Assembly (NCBI RefSeq): GCF_004118855.1 | Contig: NZ_PDKF01000004.1 | Span: forward strand, 1 to 64,000 | Source: Arcobacter sp. CECT 8983 | GTDB lineage: Bacteria > Campylobacterota > Campylobacteria > Campylobacterales > Arcobacteraceae | DNA length: 64,000 nt | Reading direction: 5' to 3' | Shown: positions 42,295 to 52,613 of the stretch, piece after piece | Numbering within the stretch: position 1 is the first letter of the stretch | Layout of the letters: each line of letters begins with the position of its first letter | The notes under the pieces: model-generated | Databases searched by the model: none | Seen by the model: only the letters and a program-made list of their open reading frames with translations | Told to the model about the DNA's origin: nothing | Made by a program: the position numbers and the translations under genes

Positions 42295-44106
42295 ATGAAT
42301 TTAACTAAAGAACAAAAAGATATTATAAAAGCAGTTAGTAGAAACAAAAATATAAAGATAAATGCTTTTGCAGGTACGGGTAAAACAACTACTTTAAAAG
42401 AAGTTGCAAATGAGTATAATGATAAAAGAATTTTATACTTAGCATTTAATAGTGCAATCAAAAATGAAGCAAGCTCGATTTTTCCAAATAATACAAATGT
42501 AAAAACAACCCATGGACTTGCATACTCTGCAATTAAAAAATATACACAAATAGATTTAAACTCACTTGTAAATTATCGTGCTATTGATATCGCAAATGAG
42601 TTTGAAATACCATACACACAAGCAGTTAGTGCACTAAGAATATTTGAAAACTTTTGTAATAATACTCAAGATGAAATCTCAAAAGATGACACAGAACATA
42701 AAACTGCAAAAAAGATGTTTGACCAAATGCTAATTGGTGTTTTAAAACCTACTCATAGTTTTTATTTAAAGTATTACTATCTTCTTATATCAAAAGAGCA
42801 AATCCCTCAATTTGAGTATGATATTGTGATGCTTGATGAAGCACAAGATACAAATGAAGTAACTTTAGGTATCTTTGAAGCAATTAGTTCTAAGGTTAAA
42901 GTATATGTAGGAGATAGACATCAACAGATTTACTCTTTTAGGGGAAGTAAAAATGCCCTTGATAAAATCTCTTGTGATAAAGAGCTTTTTTTATCTCAAA
43001 GTTTTAGGTTCAACGAAGAGATTGCTTCTTATGCAAATACTCTTTTACAAAACTTTAAAAATGAAAAAGTAAATATTCAATCTCACTTAAATCCAAGTTC
43101 AAAGACTAAAGAGATAAAAAGTCATGGCTATGTATCAAGAACAAATGCCCAACTTATTTCTATTATTTCAAAAAGAATTGAACAAAGAAATCCTTTTGTA
43201 ACTGTTAGAAATCCAGAAGAGATATTTAATCTTAGTATTGAAGTATATTATTTACTAAATAACGAAAGTGACCAAATTAGAAGAAACCAATTTTTAAAAG
43301 GGTTCAAAGATGAAGAAGAGTTAGCTTCTTATGCAAAAGAAGTTGATGATTTTGAGTTAAGAACAGCAATTAAAGTAGTAAAAGAGTATGGTGAGCGAAT
43401 TTTTGAGTTTAAAGAGATAGCTATAAAGTTTTATAAAGCATGGCAAAATAGAAAAATGAACAATTTTGAAAGTAGGGTTGAAGAAATACTTTTTTTAACT
43501 ACAGCTCATACTGCAAAAGGTTTAGAGTGGGATAGTGTAATTGTTGCAGATGATTTCCCAAACTTTGCTGAGCTAATTTTTGATTTGGGATGTGATAGTT
43601 TAAAACAGTTTAAAAAAGAGTTAGAAAAATTATCAAATCAAGAGTTAATTGATGAATTCAATCTTTTTTATGTAGCACTTACAAGAGCAAAAAAGAGTCT
43701 TGTAAAAGACAGTGAAAATTTTCACTATCTTATGAGTTCAAAGTTAGAAAAACTAATTGACACTAAAATTGATGAAGCAAAAGATAGTTTTGAAAAAGGC
43801 GATGAGAAAAAAGCAATTTCAAAAATGGATTATGATGAGGTTCAAAAACTTAAAGAAGAAAAAAACTTACAACAGGGAAAAGCTAAAAAAAGTGGTCTAA
43901 AATGGAGTTTAGAAGATAGAGTAAAAGTAAAGAGTTTATTTAAAAAAGATACAAATATTAAGCTTATAGCTTCAAAATTAGAAAGAAGTGAAAGTGCTAT
44001 ATTAGGTGAACTTTTAAAAAGTGAAGTTATAAATAGGCAAGAACAAATTTTCTTATCAAGCCTATTAAAAAATAATCAAAAAGCTAGTAAAAGTAGTCTA
44101 TCTTAA
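42295..44106 (+). CDS. SF1 UvrD/Rep-type helicase
   Basis: A 603-residue superfamily 1A helicase. It has Walker A NAFAGTGKTTT near 23-33, Walker B MLDEAQDTNE near 181, motif III VYVGDRHQQIYSFRG, motif V TTAHTAKGLEW near 402 and motif VI FYVALTRAKKSL near 460. The size and composition resemble FBH1-like or short UvrD-type helicases, not RecB. The last 90 residues are basic, with a helix-turn-helix-like pattern (LEDRVKVKSLFKKDTNIKLI, then RSESAILGELL) that may bind DNA. It lies in the + strand group with yaiI. Confidence 0.88.
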   Translation: MNLTKEQKDIIKAVSRNKNIKINAFAGTGKTTTLKEVANEYNDKRILYLAFNSAIKNEASSIFPNNTNVKTTHGLAYSAIKKYTQIDLNSLVNYRAIDIANEFEIPYTQAVSALRIFENFCNNTQDEISKDDTEHKTAKKMFDQMLIGVLKPTHSFYLKYYYLLISKEQIPQFEYDIVMLDEAQDTNEVTLGIFEAISSKVKVYVGDRHQQIYSFRGSKNALDKISCDKELFLSQSFRFNEEIASYANTLLQNFKNEKVNIQSHLNPSSKTKEIKSHGYVSRTNAQLISIISKRIEQRNPFVTVRNPEEIFNLSIEVYYLLNNESDQIRRNQFLKGFKDEEELASYAKEVDDFELRTAIKVVKEYGERIFEFKEIAIKFYKAWQNRKMNNFESRVEEILFLTTAHTAKGLEWDSVIVADDFPNFAELIFDLGCDSLKQFKKELEKLSNQELIDEFNLFYVALTRAKKSLVKDSENFHYLMSSKLEKLIDTKIDEAKDSFEKGDEKKAISKMDYDEVQKLKEEKNLQQGKAKKSGLKWSLEDRVKVKSLFKKDTNIKLIASKLERSESAILGELLKSEVINRQEQIFLSSLLKNNQKASKSSLS

Positions 44107-44114
44107 TATACTAG

Positions 44115-45116
44115 CTAAGAGTTTAAAGTGATTTCACAAATAACTAAAGCATGGTCACTTTGAACTAGGCTTCCATCTTTGTTATCTTTTAAGTGATTAT
44201 CAAAGACTTCATAAGAGCTTATCTTTCCTAGATGATTTTTATATCTTTTATCAAACTCTTTTGAAACAAAAATATAATCAATAACATTTCCATATGATTG
44301 ATAATAACTTGTAGGAGTTCTTTTAATCTCTTTTTGTTCTGGATGTGGATTATAAATCTTTTTTTCATATAAATAATAAGCATCATGAAGTAGTTGAAAG
44401 TTTTTATCTAAGTCTTCATGGTAAGTTCTATTTGTAAGTGCATCAATACTTAATGAAAACTCTTTGTCATTTAAATCACAAAGACAAATAATAGGTGATT
44501 TTGTTCTTTTAAAATCATAATACAAAGAGGAGGTTTCACAAAGTCTTTGTTTTAGTGCAGGGGAATAATCCTTTTCTAAAGCCTCTTTAACTTTTTCTTT
44601 TTTCATCTTTAGAGTATCTTTTTTAGTAAAGATATATTCAAACTCATTTAATCTATTTGATTTAAAGTGGTTTACATAAACTGTTATTTCTAAATTGTTT
44701 GGAAACTGGATTAAAGCTTTTATAGGTATTCTTGAGAACCTAAATTTACCTTTAAAATTATACTTCTTTAAACTATACCCATTTGCTTTTACTTCAGAGA
44801 TTTTTTTTATTGGATATTTTGAAGCAAGTGCTAAAGTTGTACTTATGTAAATATTTGGTTTATTTTCATTTACTCTTGGTTTATCAACAGTTGCAAAGTA
44901 GTTAAAGCCTAACTCTTTTGTTAATTTTTCTAATTCTTTACTTGAAAAAACTTCTTGGAAACCTATAACATCACAATTCATTTGAGTGATTTTTTCTTTT
45001 ATCCAAGTTGTTTTTTGTTGCCACTCATCTTGTGTGAATCTTTCTTTTTTTGTGTAATATGAAAAAGAAGGTTCACAAAACTGAAAAAGATTAAAAGTAG
45101 CAAATCTTAAGGTCAT
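44115..45116 (-). CDS. endonuclease/exonuclease/phosphatase family protein
   Basis: The 333-residue protein has the EEP fold. TFNLFQ is at the start, the metal Glu is in FQEVFS near 59, NHFKSN near 162, CDLND near 222, DYIFVS near 290 and the catalytic SDHALV near 323. It has no signal peptide. Substrate is open: DNA, inositol phosphate or another phosphodiester. The gene begins directly after the clcA stop, so both are one operon. Confidence 0.85.
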   Translation of the reverse strand: MTLRFATFNLFQFCEPSFSYYTKKERFTQDEWQQKTTWIKEKITQMNCDVIGFQEVFSSKELEKLTKELGFNYFATVDKPRVNENKPNIYISTTLALASKYPIKKISEVKANGYSLKKYNFKGKFRFSRIPIKALIQFPNNLEITVYVNHFKSNRLNEFEYIFTKKDTLKMKKEKVKEALEKDYSPALKQRLCETSSLYYDFKRTKSPIICLCDLNDKEFSLSIDALTNRTYHEDLDKNFQLLHDAYYLYEKKIYNPHPEQKEIKRTPTSYYQSYGNVIDYIFVSKEFDKRYKNHLGKISSYEVFDNHLKDNKDGSLVQSDHALVICEITLNS

Positions 45117-46472
45117 CTACTTTTTAACTCTCCAGTTAAATTTATTTTTAAAGTTTTCAACTTTACTTCTACTTTTTGTAGTTAAATCTATTTTGCTTTC
45201 TTCTATATTATCTCCAAAATCAATATTTAACATATCTGATTTTGAGAATTTTAAAATTTGAGAAGGGAATACACTTCTATGTCCAGTAAGTAAGAATGTA
45301 ATCACTGCACTAACAGCAGCATAGTGAGCAATTTCAACTCCAAAAAGTTCTACTGCCATAATAGTTGCTGCAATAGGAGCATTAGTTGCCCCAGCTAAAA
45401 CACTTGTAAATCCAAGTGCAGCAAATAATGCAAGATTATCTCCTAATAATGTTCCAAAGAAATGTCCACTTGTAGCGCCCACATAGAATATTGGAGTAAT
45501 AACTCCTCCACTTCCTCCAGCTCCTAAAGTCACAGAAGTATATAAGGTTTTAGCAATAAATGAGTACCACGGAATATCTTCTATAAGTTCAGGATTTGAG
45601 AAAAATAGTTTTGAAATAGTATCTAAGCCTAATCCAAAGAATTGATCTCCAATAAAAAATGATAATATAACAAGAAAAAGACCACCAATAAATGCTTTTA
45701 TATATGGATTTAGTTTTATTGCTCCAATTGTTACTTCAGCTTGTTTTACAAATATTATAAAGAAATATGAAATTAAACCAAAAAATACACCAGCAGCTGC
45801 AACTTGGAATATAAGACTTAAGTCAAAAGGAAGAAAGTCCATTACATAGTAAGTATAATGAACACCTAAAAGTTTGGCTGTAGTATAAGCTGCAAAACCA
45901 GCAATAAATGAAGGTAATAAGACATCATACATAATAATACCTACAATTAATACTTCAATTCCAAATATTGCACCTGAAATAGGTGTTCCAAATACTGAAG
46001 CAAAACCAGCACTAATACCACAGATTACAAGTTTTTTTCTATCTTTTGCAGAAAATTTTGCTAATTTTGAGATAAATGAGGCAGCACCAGCACCAATTTG
46101 AGCACCCGGTCCTTCTTTACCTACAGAACCTCCTGTAAAAATAGTAATAACTGTTGCAACAAGTTTTATAGGAATAACTGCAAAATCAATTTTTCCTTCT
46201 TTTTTATGAACAGCTTCAATAATCTTTTCAGTACCATGACCTGAAGCACTAGGTGCAAAAGTTCTAATAAGATATACAGTTAACATTAAACCAAAGGGAA
46301 GTAAATAATATGAAGGAAAGGGCAGAAATTCTTTAAAATCATCTGATTCATGAATAATATTTAAGAAAAACGTAACAATAGCTCCAATTACAACACCTAT
46401 TACTGATGATAGGAGCACCCATTTTAATACACTAAAAAATATAACTGATTGTTCGATAAGATGTTTTTTCAT
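45117..46472 (-). CDS. clcA: ClC-family chloride channel or H+/Cl- antiporter
   Basis: A 451-residue membrane protein with the ClC anion-selectivity motifs. GSVGKEGPGAQIG near 114-126 carries the external gating Glu, GAGGSGGVITPIF comes near 317 and a GxFxP-like VLAGATNAPIAA near 356. A short basic cytoplasmic tail follows, without CBS domains. The Glu typical of proton-coupled antiporters was not checked position by position. It is co-transcribed with the EEP gene. Confidence 0.9.
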   Translation of the reverse strand: MKKHLIEQSVIFFSVLKWVLLSSVIGVVIGAIVTFFLNIIHESDDFKEFLPFPSYYLLPFGLMLTVYLIRTFAPSASGHGTEKIIEAVHKKEGKIDFAVIPIKLVATVITIFTGGSVGKEGPGAQIGAGAASFISKLAKFSAKDRKKLVICGISAGFASVFGTPISGAIFGIEVLIVGIIMYDVLLPSFIAGFAAYTTAKLLGVHYTYYVMDFLPFDLSLIFQVAAAGVFFGLISYFFIIFVKQAEVTIGAIKLNPYIKAFIGGLFLVILSFFIGDQFFGLGLDTISKLFFSNPELIEDIPWYSFIAKTLYTSVTLGAGGSGGVITPIFYVGATSGHFFGTLLGDNLALFAALGFTSVLAGATNAPIAATIMAVELFGVEIAHYAAVSAVITFLLTGHRSVFPSQILKFSKSDMLNIDFGDNIEESKIDLTTKSRSKVENFKNKFNWRVKK

Positions 46473-46536
46473 TGAGAATACTTTGCTAAATAAATGTCTT
46501 TTTTTATTTTATCAAAATAATATGTTATTTATCTGA

Positions 46537-46542
46537 TATAAT
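46537..46542 (+). promoter_or_regulatory. -10 box for the DUF234-like gene
   Basis: TATAAT in the divergent region. Transcription from here would begin near 46549, upstream of the AAAAAAGG site at 46561-46568. Confidence 0.5.
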
Positions 46543-46575
46543 ACGGTAATTTAAAAATTTAAAAAAGGCTTTATA

Positions 46576-47457
46576 ATTATTTTAACTAATAAAACTTTAA
46601 ATGAACAGTTTCAATACTTTTGTGAAACAAATAAACCAAAAGATATGCAAACAGCAGTAAATTATTTTGCAGTATTTGGTGGACTAGATGTTAAACTAGA
46701 TTTAACTAAACCTTTAAGAACATTGATAATAAGACATATCTTGGATGAATTTTATGAAATTCATGATTTTATAGAAAAAAAGACTAAAAATTCTTCTTTA
46801 TTTCATAAAATATTAACAGGAATCTCTTTAGGTGATAGAAGAATAAATAGTGCTTTTAAAAGAAGCGATTTAGATTATGATGAAGCAATAGATTGTATTG
46901 ATGATTTGGAAGATTTACAATTTATTACTGAAGAAACTTCAATGGACTTTTTAACAAATCAATTTGAAAAAAATGAATCAGCGGATAAACTTCTTTTTAC
47001 TACACCATTTTTAAGGTTTTGGTTTGCTTTTGTTTCTCCTTTATATAAAGGAATAGCAAGAGAAGACTACAATGAGTGTTTCAAAAAATTTGATAACTAC
47101 CAATCTGAATTTATGGATTTAATTTTTGAACAATTATGCCATGAATATACAAAAGAAATTTTTTCAAATGATGAAATTGAAGAAATAGGAAGATATTGGG
47201 ATGATGAAAAAAGAGAGATAAATCTTTTAGCTGAAACTTCTAATGGAAAAGTTATAGTTGGGCTTTGTAAATATACAAACTCAAAGATGAAAAGTAGTGA
47301 TGTAAATAGACTAAAAGAGTTATGTTTAGAGTTAGACTTAGTACCTGATTATGTTGTTCTTTTTTCAAAAAGTGGTTTTACCAATGAATTGAAGTCTCAA
47401 AAGAGTGAGAACCTTAGATTATTTACAGTAAAGAGTTTAAAAGCACTTATTAAATAG
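46576..47457 (+). CDS. DUF234-like protein with non-ATG start
   Basis: This resembles the C-terminal DUF234 half of archaeal-type AAA ATPases, without the P-loop part. It has AVFGGLDVK, GISLGDRRINSAFKRS and TPFLRFWFAFVSPLYKG. A restriction-nuclease-like segment (IGRYWDDEKREINLLAE, then GLCKYTN) follows. Asn stands where relatives often have Asp in that segment. The frame is open and conserved in character from about 46576, but no ATG, GTG or TTG lies between there and the ATG at 46645. An ATT (46576) or ATA (46573) start is therefore likely, with AAGG 7 bases upstream. From 46645 it would be 270 residues. Confidence 0.75.
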   Translation: MILTNKTLNEQFQYFCETNKPKDMQTAVNYFAVFGGLDVKLDLTKPLRTLIIRHILDEFYEIHDFIEKKTKNSSLFHKILTGISLGDRRINSAFKRSDLDYDEAIDCIDDLEDLQFITEETSMDFLTNQFEKNESADKLLFTTPFLRFWFAFVSPLYKGIAREDYNECFKKFDNYQSEFMDLIFEQLCHEYTKEIFSNDEIEEIGRYWDDEKREINLLAETSNGKVIVGLCKYTNSKMKSSDVNRLKELCLELDLVPDYVVLFSKSGFTNELKSQKSENLRLFTVKSLKALIK

Positions 47458-47460
47458 TTT

Positions 47461-48540
47461 ATGAAAAATATTATTGATCAAAGTTATATTAACTATAAAG
47501 ATAAAAAGTTAGTAGAAGAGTTTATCTTTTCAAGGAAAAAAAAGTTTATCTTAGGAATTAATAAATTTACAAAATCTATTCAAAAACATATAGAAGTAGA
47601 TGGAGTGATTGATGACTTTACAAGAGTTCAAAGCTCTAGAAAAAAATCTATTTATAAAATAGAAGAGATTCCAAAAGATGCTCTTATTCTTTCTGTTTCT
47701 ACAGGAAGTCCCTTAGAAGTGAAAAAAGAACTTGATAAAAGAGGCTTTGAAAATATAAACTATCTTAGTTTTTATAAATATTCAGGTCTTGACTTAAAAG
47801 AACCTCCTTTTATCTGTGACTTTGAAGAAGACTATAAGAACAATAAATTAAAATATGAAAAGGTTTATTCTTCTTTATGTGATGAAAAATCAAAAGAGGT
47901 CTTTACAAAAGTTATAAATTTTAAAATAAGTTTTGATTTAAAGTTTATGGATGGTTTTACAAATAACCATGAAGAACAATACTTTGATAAAGATTTAATA
48001 CCACATATAAAAGATATTGTTTTTTTAGATGGTGGTTCATATGTTGGAGATACTCTTCTTTTTATAATAAAAAACTTTCCTGACTATAAAAAAATATACT
48101 GTATAGAACCAAATAAACTTCATATAAATATTGCAAAAAGAGATTTTGGGACTTGTGATAGAATTGAGTTTATAAACTGTGGTTTAGGGAAAGAAAAATT
48201 AGTAAGAGATGAGAATACTCATATAAAACACCATGGAACACATGATTACCAAGCTTTAAATATAGATACAATAGATAATCTAATACAGCAAAAAGTTGAC
48301 TTTATCAAACTAGATATAGAAGGTGCAGAACAAGATGCTTTAATAGGTGCAAAAAATACTATTAAAAAGTATCAACCTATCTTAGCTATTTGTATTTATC
48401 ACAAAGCCCAAGATTGGTATAAAGTTCCAGAGATAGTATTAGAAATTTGTTGTGAATATGATATTTATTTAAGACACTATATGGAAGGAATATATGAAAC
48501 GGTTATGTATTTTATTCCTAAAAGATATTCTTTAAAATAA
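47461..48540 (+). CDS. FkbM-family methyltransferase
   Basis: A 359-residue protein. The first 150 residues hold a small Rossmann-like region (KKKFILGINKFTKSI, then VIDDF) of unknown role. The C-terminal 200 residues form an SAM-dependent FkbM domain with FLDGGSYVGDTLLF near 188-201 and the signature FIKLDIEGAEQDALIGA near 280. FkbM enzymes make O-methyl groups, often on sugars or secondary metabolites. It starts 3 bases after the DUF234 stop and 9 before the alpha/beta hydrolase, so the three may be one transcript. Confidence 0.85.
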   Translation: MKNIIDQSYINYKDKKLVEEFIFSRKKKFILGINKFTKSIQKHIEVDGVIDDFTRVQSSRKKSIYKIEEIPKDALILSVSTGSPLEVKKELDKRGFENINYLSFYKYSGLDLKEPPFICDFEEDYKNNKLKYEKVYSSLCDEKSKEVFTKVINFKISFDLKFMDGFTNNHEEQYFDKDLIPHIKDIVFLDGGSYVGDTLLFIIKNFPDYKKIYCIEPNKLHINIAKRDFGTCDRIEFINCGLGKEKLVRDENTHIKHHGTHDYQALNIDTIDNLIQQKVDFIKLDIEGAEQDALIGAKNTIKKYQPILAICIYHKAQDWYKVPEIVLEICCEYDIYLRHYMEGIYETVMYFIPKRYSLK

Positions 48541-48549
48541 AGGTTTATT

Positions 48550-49344
48550 TTGGCTATTAAAAGGTATGAATATGAAAAAAACTATTTTTTAGAGTATAGC
48601 GATTATAACAGTTCTTGTTCAAAAACTCTTGTTATGCTTTATGGAACTTTTGGAACTATAAAACAAGATGAGTTAGCAAAGTTCTATGAAAAAAAACAGA
48701 CCAGACTTATAGTTATAAGCCGTGTAGGTTATGGAAACTCAACATATAAAGAACTGGAAAACTACCTTGAATATGCAAATATAATAATCAAACTTCTTGA
48801 TAGTTTACAATTAAAAGAATTTTCACTTTTAGGAACTTCTGCTGGAGCGTTACACTGTTATTGTCTTGATACTTTGATTTCGAATAGAATAAAAAACATC
48901 TTTGTATATAGTTCTATGGCAGCAGTTAATGAAGAAGAGGTTATTAAATGTTATGGTAATTATGAACAGATAAAAAGATTTTATGAATTTTTTGCAAAAC
49001 AAAGCAATAAACAAAATGGTGATTTTATGTTTAATTTTTATAATGAGATTTTTGATGAAGAGTTTAAAAAAAGCCATAGATATAAAGATACAATTGCAAA
49101 TGAGAATAAAGCTTTAGGTCAAGAAGTAAAACTACAAAGCAAGTCTTGGGGCTTTTCTATAAAAGATGTAAAGACAAAAGTATATTTACACCATGCAAAA
49201 GATGATAGGGAAGTTCCATATCAAGCAGTAGAACAAACAGCAAAAATACTTAAGAACTCTTCTTTGAAATTAGTAGAAAAAGGAGGTCATAATAATAAGA
49301 CTTCCTTTTTTGATTTTAATGAGTTTTTATCTTCAAAACTTTAA
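48550..49344 (+). CDS. alpha/beta hydrolase
   Basis: A 264-residue alpha/beta hydrolase with a TTG start. The nucleophile Ser lies in GTSAGA near 97, and acid and His candidates are in HAKDDREVPY and EKGGHNN. It has no signal peptide. Substrate is unknown. It lies downstream of the FkbM gene. It is convergent with another alpha/beta hydrolase, with only 1 base between stops. Confidence 0.8.
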   Translation: MAIKRYEYEKNYFLEYSDYNSSCSKTLVMLYGTFGTIKQDELAKFYEKKQTRLIVISRVGYGNSTYKELENYLEYANIIIKLLDSLQLKEFSLLGTSAGALHCYCLDTLISNRIKNIFVYSSMAAVNEEEVIKCYGNYEQIKRFYEFFAKQSNKQNGDFMFNFYNEIFDEEFKKSHRYKDTIANENKALGQEVKLQSKSWGFSIKDVKTKVYLHHAKDDREVPYQAVEQTAKILKNSSLKLVEKGGHNNKTSFFDFNEFLSSKL

Positions 49345-49345
49345 T

Positions 49346-50107
49346 TTATATTTTTAAAATAAACTCTTCTACTTTTGTAGCAAAATAAACAGGACACTCT
49401 ATCATAGGATAGTGTCCTGCTTCCATACACTCTATTATTTCAAAATTATTATAATAACCTTCAAACTGTTTTCTTATATTGTTTTTATGAAAAGCAGGTA
49501 AATCATGATGCCCTACCATTATTTTTATAGGCACCTTTATATTCTTTGCTTCTTCTATAAAATCAGTTGTAAGATACATAGTCATATATCCAGTTCTAGC
49601 TTCTAAGGTTGAAGACTCATATCCCATTTTGATTCTATACTCTTTCCATGGTTGGTTATATCTTTTACTTGCACTTTCAACAACATGTTCGATTAAGTTT
49701 TCATTTTTTTTCATACTTTCAATTAATTTTGCTTGTGCAGTTGGTTTCATTTTTATACCAGCTGCAGAGATAGGAGTGATTAAAATTAATTGTTTAACTC
49801 TATTGTCTATCAAAGCAAGTTTTTGAGCTATCATTGTTGACATTGAGTGTGCAATAATATGTACTGACTCAAGGTTTAAATGGGTGATGAGGTTTTTAAC
49901 ATCATTAGAAGCTTCATTGCATGAATATTCACCTTTGAACTCTTTTGATAAACCATAACCTCTTAGGTCTGTAAAATAGTATGTGAATTTTGTAGTATCA
50001 AGATATGGAAATATTGCTTCGTAGTTTTTACACGAACCCATAAGTTCATGTAAAACAATTATACAAATATCTCCCTTACCTATTTTTTTATAATTTATTA
50101 TAGACAT
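49346..50107 (-). CDS. alpha/beta hydrolase
   Basis: A 253-residue alpha/beta hydrolase. The nucleophile elbow reads AHSMST near 86-91, with Ser in place of the last Gly. Acid and His candidates are in GHHDLPAFHKN and EAGHYPM. The oxyanion strand is VLHELMGS. Such proteins include esterases, lactonases and haloperoxidase-like enzymes. Substrate is unknown. It is convergent with the hydrolase at 48550. Confidence 0.85.
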   Translation of the reverse strand: MSIINYKKIGKGDICIIVLHELMGSCKNYEAIFPYLDTTKFTYYFTDLRGYGLSKEFKGEYSCNEASNDVKNLITHLNLESVHIIAHSMSTMIAQKLALIDNRVKQLILITPISAAGIKMKPTAQAKLIESMKKNENLIEHVVESASKRYNQPWKEYRIKMGYESSTLEARTGYMTMYLTTDFIEEAKNIKVPIKIMVGHHDLPAFHKNNIRKQFEGYYNNFEIIECMEAGHYPMIECPVYFATKVEEFILKI

Positions 50108-50242
50108 AAAAGCTCTTTATTTTTATTTGAATTTTAGTGTGTTATGCCTTAGACTCCATAAAAATTAAATAAATATAAAATTCTTATATTAATATTATAC
50201 TTTTATTGTATAATTAGAATAAGAAATTTAAAAGGGGAAAAA

Positions 50243-52366
50243 ATGAATGTTTCAAGTATAAAATCAAAGCTTTTGATATTATTATTTATAAGTATTTCTT
50301 GTGCATTTCTTATAATTGGATATAAAGATGCTTCAAGTAAGTATGAAGTCGAGTCTTCTTTAGTAAAGAAAGATGAATCAGCATTAGCCCAACAAACAGC
50401 AAAATTTATTAATGATTATCTTCAATCAAAGCTTACTGTAGTAGAGTCTGTTGCTACTATGATTGAAAATGAAAATCTTTCTATAGATAATAAAGTCTTA
50501 GTAAATCAACTTATGCTTGGCAAAAGAGCAGGTGATTTTGCAAGTATGTATCTTGGAATAGAAGAGAGTGGAGATTTAGTTAAATTTAATGGTGTTTTAA
50601 AAAGTATCGCAACTATGAATTATGATGCTAGAATTAGACCATGGTATAAAAAAGCCGTAAAAATAAAAAGTTCAGGTGTTACAGAACCTTTTGTTGATAA
50701 TACTACAAAAAGATTAGTTATTACAGTTTTTGCCCCATATAAAAAAGATGGAAAATTTATAGGTGTAATAGGTGCAAATATATTTTTAGATACTGTAGTA
50801 AATCAAATATTAAATTTAAAATTAGGTGAAGATGGATTTGCTTATCTTTTATCTAATGATGGAAAAGTGATAATTCATAAAAATAAAGAATTATTAAAAA
50901 AAGATAGCCTTTTATTCAAAAGTATTAAAACAGATGAAGATAATAAGTTCGCAGAGGCTAGTGAAAATGGAGTTGAAAAACTTGTAGCTTATAGCAAAGT
51001 TCCTATTCCTTCTTGGTATTTAGTTGTTGAAATAGATAAAGAAGGAGTATATAAAGAAATAAATAAGCATATTTATACACAAGTAGCTATTTATTTAGTA
51101 TTATTAATTATAATCTTATTGCTTTTATATTTTTTATTAAAAAGATTATTGAATCCAATTAATACTCTAGAATCAGGGCTAAATGACTTTTTTGAATACT
51201 TAAAGGGTAAAAAAAATACTGTAGAGCCATTAAATATTAATACAAACGATGAATTTGGAAATATGGCAAGAAAGATTGACGAAGAAATAGAGTTTGTAAA
51301 AGAGGGTATAGATAAAGACAGATTATTAATTGAAAATGTAAAAGAAGTAGTTACTAAAGTTAAAAATGGAAATCTAGATGTTCAAGTAGAAAAAACTTCT
51401 TCAAAAGAATCATTAAATGAACTAAAAGACATTTTAAATGAAATGATAGATGCAATTAGTAAAAATGTAAATAATAATATCAATACAATTTTGTCTGCAC
51501 TTAAAAACTACTCAAAACTTGATTTTGAAAAAAATATAGATAATGCTACTGGTGAAGTTTCTAAAGGGTTAAATGGATTATGTGATATTATCAATGAGAT
51601 GTTACAAGAAAACCACCAGTTAGGTGTAACATTGGAAAATAATGCAAAACAACTTTTAGAAAATGTAAATACACTTAATAATTCATCAACAGACACGGCA
51701 GCTTCATTAGAAGAGACTTCAGCTTCAATTGAAGAGATAACTTCAACTATTGTTGAAAATACTCAAAATATTTCACAAATGGCAGTTTATTCAAATAACT
51801 TACTTAAATCAATTAGTTCAGGACAAGCTTTAGCAAAACTAACAGTTGAATCTATGAATGAAATAAATGATCAAACAAGTGCAATTGCAGAGGCAATTAC
51901 AGTAATTGACCAAATAGCTTTCCAAACAAATATATTATCTTTAAATGCAGCAGTAGAAGCAGCAACGGCAGGTGAAGCTGGAAAAGGTTTTGCAGTTGTT
52001 GCAGCTGAAGTTAGAAACCTTGCATCTAGAAGTGCAGAAGCAGCAAAAGAGATAAAAAATCTAGTAGAAAATGCCACAATAAAAGCAGATACTGGTAAAA
52101 AGAATGCAGATGAGATGATTAGTGGATATGCACAGTTAAATGAAAATATAAATAAAACTACGCAATTAATATCTCATGTGGAAGTTGCATCAACAGAACA
52201 AAAACAAGGAATAGAACAAATCAATGATGTAGTATCAAGTCTTGATTCAAGAACTCAAGAAAATGCTAATGTTGCAAATCATACTTATCAAATAGCAATG
52301 GATACTTCTACTATTGCTAAAAATATTATTGAAAATGTAAATAAAAAGAAATTTAGGAAATCATAA
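50243..52366 (+). CDS. methyl-accepting chemotaxis protein with dCache sensor
   Basis: A 707-residue chemoreceptor. A membrane segment near 9-27 and a second near 275-300 frame a periplasmic dCache domain with RIRPWYKKA near 128, followed by [18 protein letters not shown], the pattern of amino acid/organic acid binding dCache_1. A HAMP-like linker and a long cytoplasmic coiled coil follow, with the hairpin tip [20 protein letters not shown] near 555. It ends without a CheR-tether pentapeptide (KKKFRKS). It has a strong AAAGGGG site and a terminator. Confidence 0.92.
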   Translation: MNVSSIKSKLLILLFISISCAFLIIGYKDASSKYEVESSLVKKDESALAQQTAKFINDYLQSKLTVVESVATMIENENLSIDNKVLVNQLMLGKRAGDFASMYLGIEESGDLVKFNGVLKSIATMNYDARIRPWYKKAVKIKSSGVTEPFVDNTTKRLVITVFAPYKKDGKFIGVIGANIFLDTVVNQILNLKLGEDGFAYLLSNDGKVIIHKNKELLKKDSLLFKSIKTDEDNKFAEASENGVEKLVAYSKVPIPSWYLVVEIDKEGVYKEINKHIYTQVAIYLVLLIIILLLLYFLLKRLLNPINTLESGLNDFFEYLKGKKNTVEPLNINTNDEFGNMARKIDEEIEFVKEGIDKDRLLIENVKEVVTKVKNGNLDVQVEKTSSKESLNELKDILNEMIDAISKNVNNNINTILSALKNYSKLDFEKNIDNATGEVSKGLNGLCDIINEMLQENHQLGVTLENNAKQLLENVNTLNNSSTDTAASLEETSASIEEITSTIVENTQNISQMAVYSNNLLKSISSGQALAKLTVESMNEINDQTSAIAEAITVIDQIAFQTNILSLNAAVEAATAGEAGKGFAVVAAEVRNLASRSAEAAKEIKNLVENATIKADTGKKNADEMISGYAQLNENINKTTQLISHVEVASTEQKQGIEQINDVVSSLDSRTQENANVANHTYQIAMDTSTIAKNIIENVNKKKFRKS

Positions 52367-52395
52367 AAACAAGGCTATCTTTTAGCCTTGTTTTT
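52365..52395 (+). terminator. terminator after the dCache chemoreceptor
   Basis: A 13-bp stem followed by T5. It overlaps the last bases of the gene. Confidence 0.88.
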
Positions 52396-52474
52396 ATAAA
52401 TGGTTCAAAGTTTTAAAAGAAAGAAAACATACAGCTATATTTAGTTACTAAGCCTAATTTAATTTTATTTTAAG

Positions 52475-52480
52475 TATAAT
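52475..52480 (+). promoter_or_regulatory. -10 box of the str operon (rpsL)
   Basis: TATAAT 133 bases before rpsL, leaving a leader of about 125 bases. The leader holds imperfect inverted repeats near 52578-52595. A control role is possible but not shown. Confidence 0.5.
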
Positions 52481-52613
52481 CTCTAACTTTTTTAGAAAAC
52501 TCAACGTTTCCTAGAATGGTAGTATCGTTTTGATTATGTAGCTTAACATATGTCAAAGTAGACGAGAAGCATGAGCCGCTTTAAAGCTCAAACCAAATTT
52601 TATAAGGAAAAAA

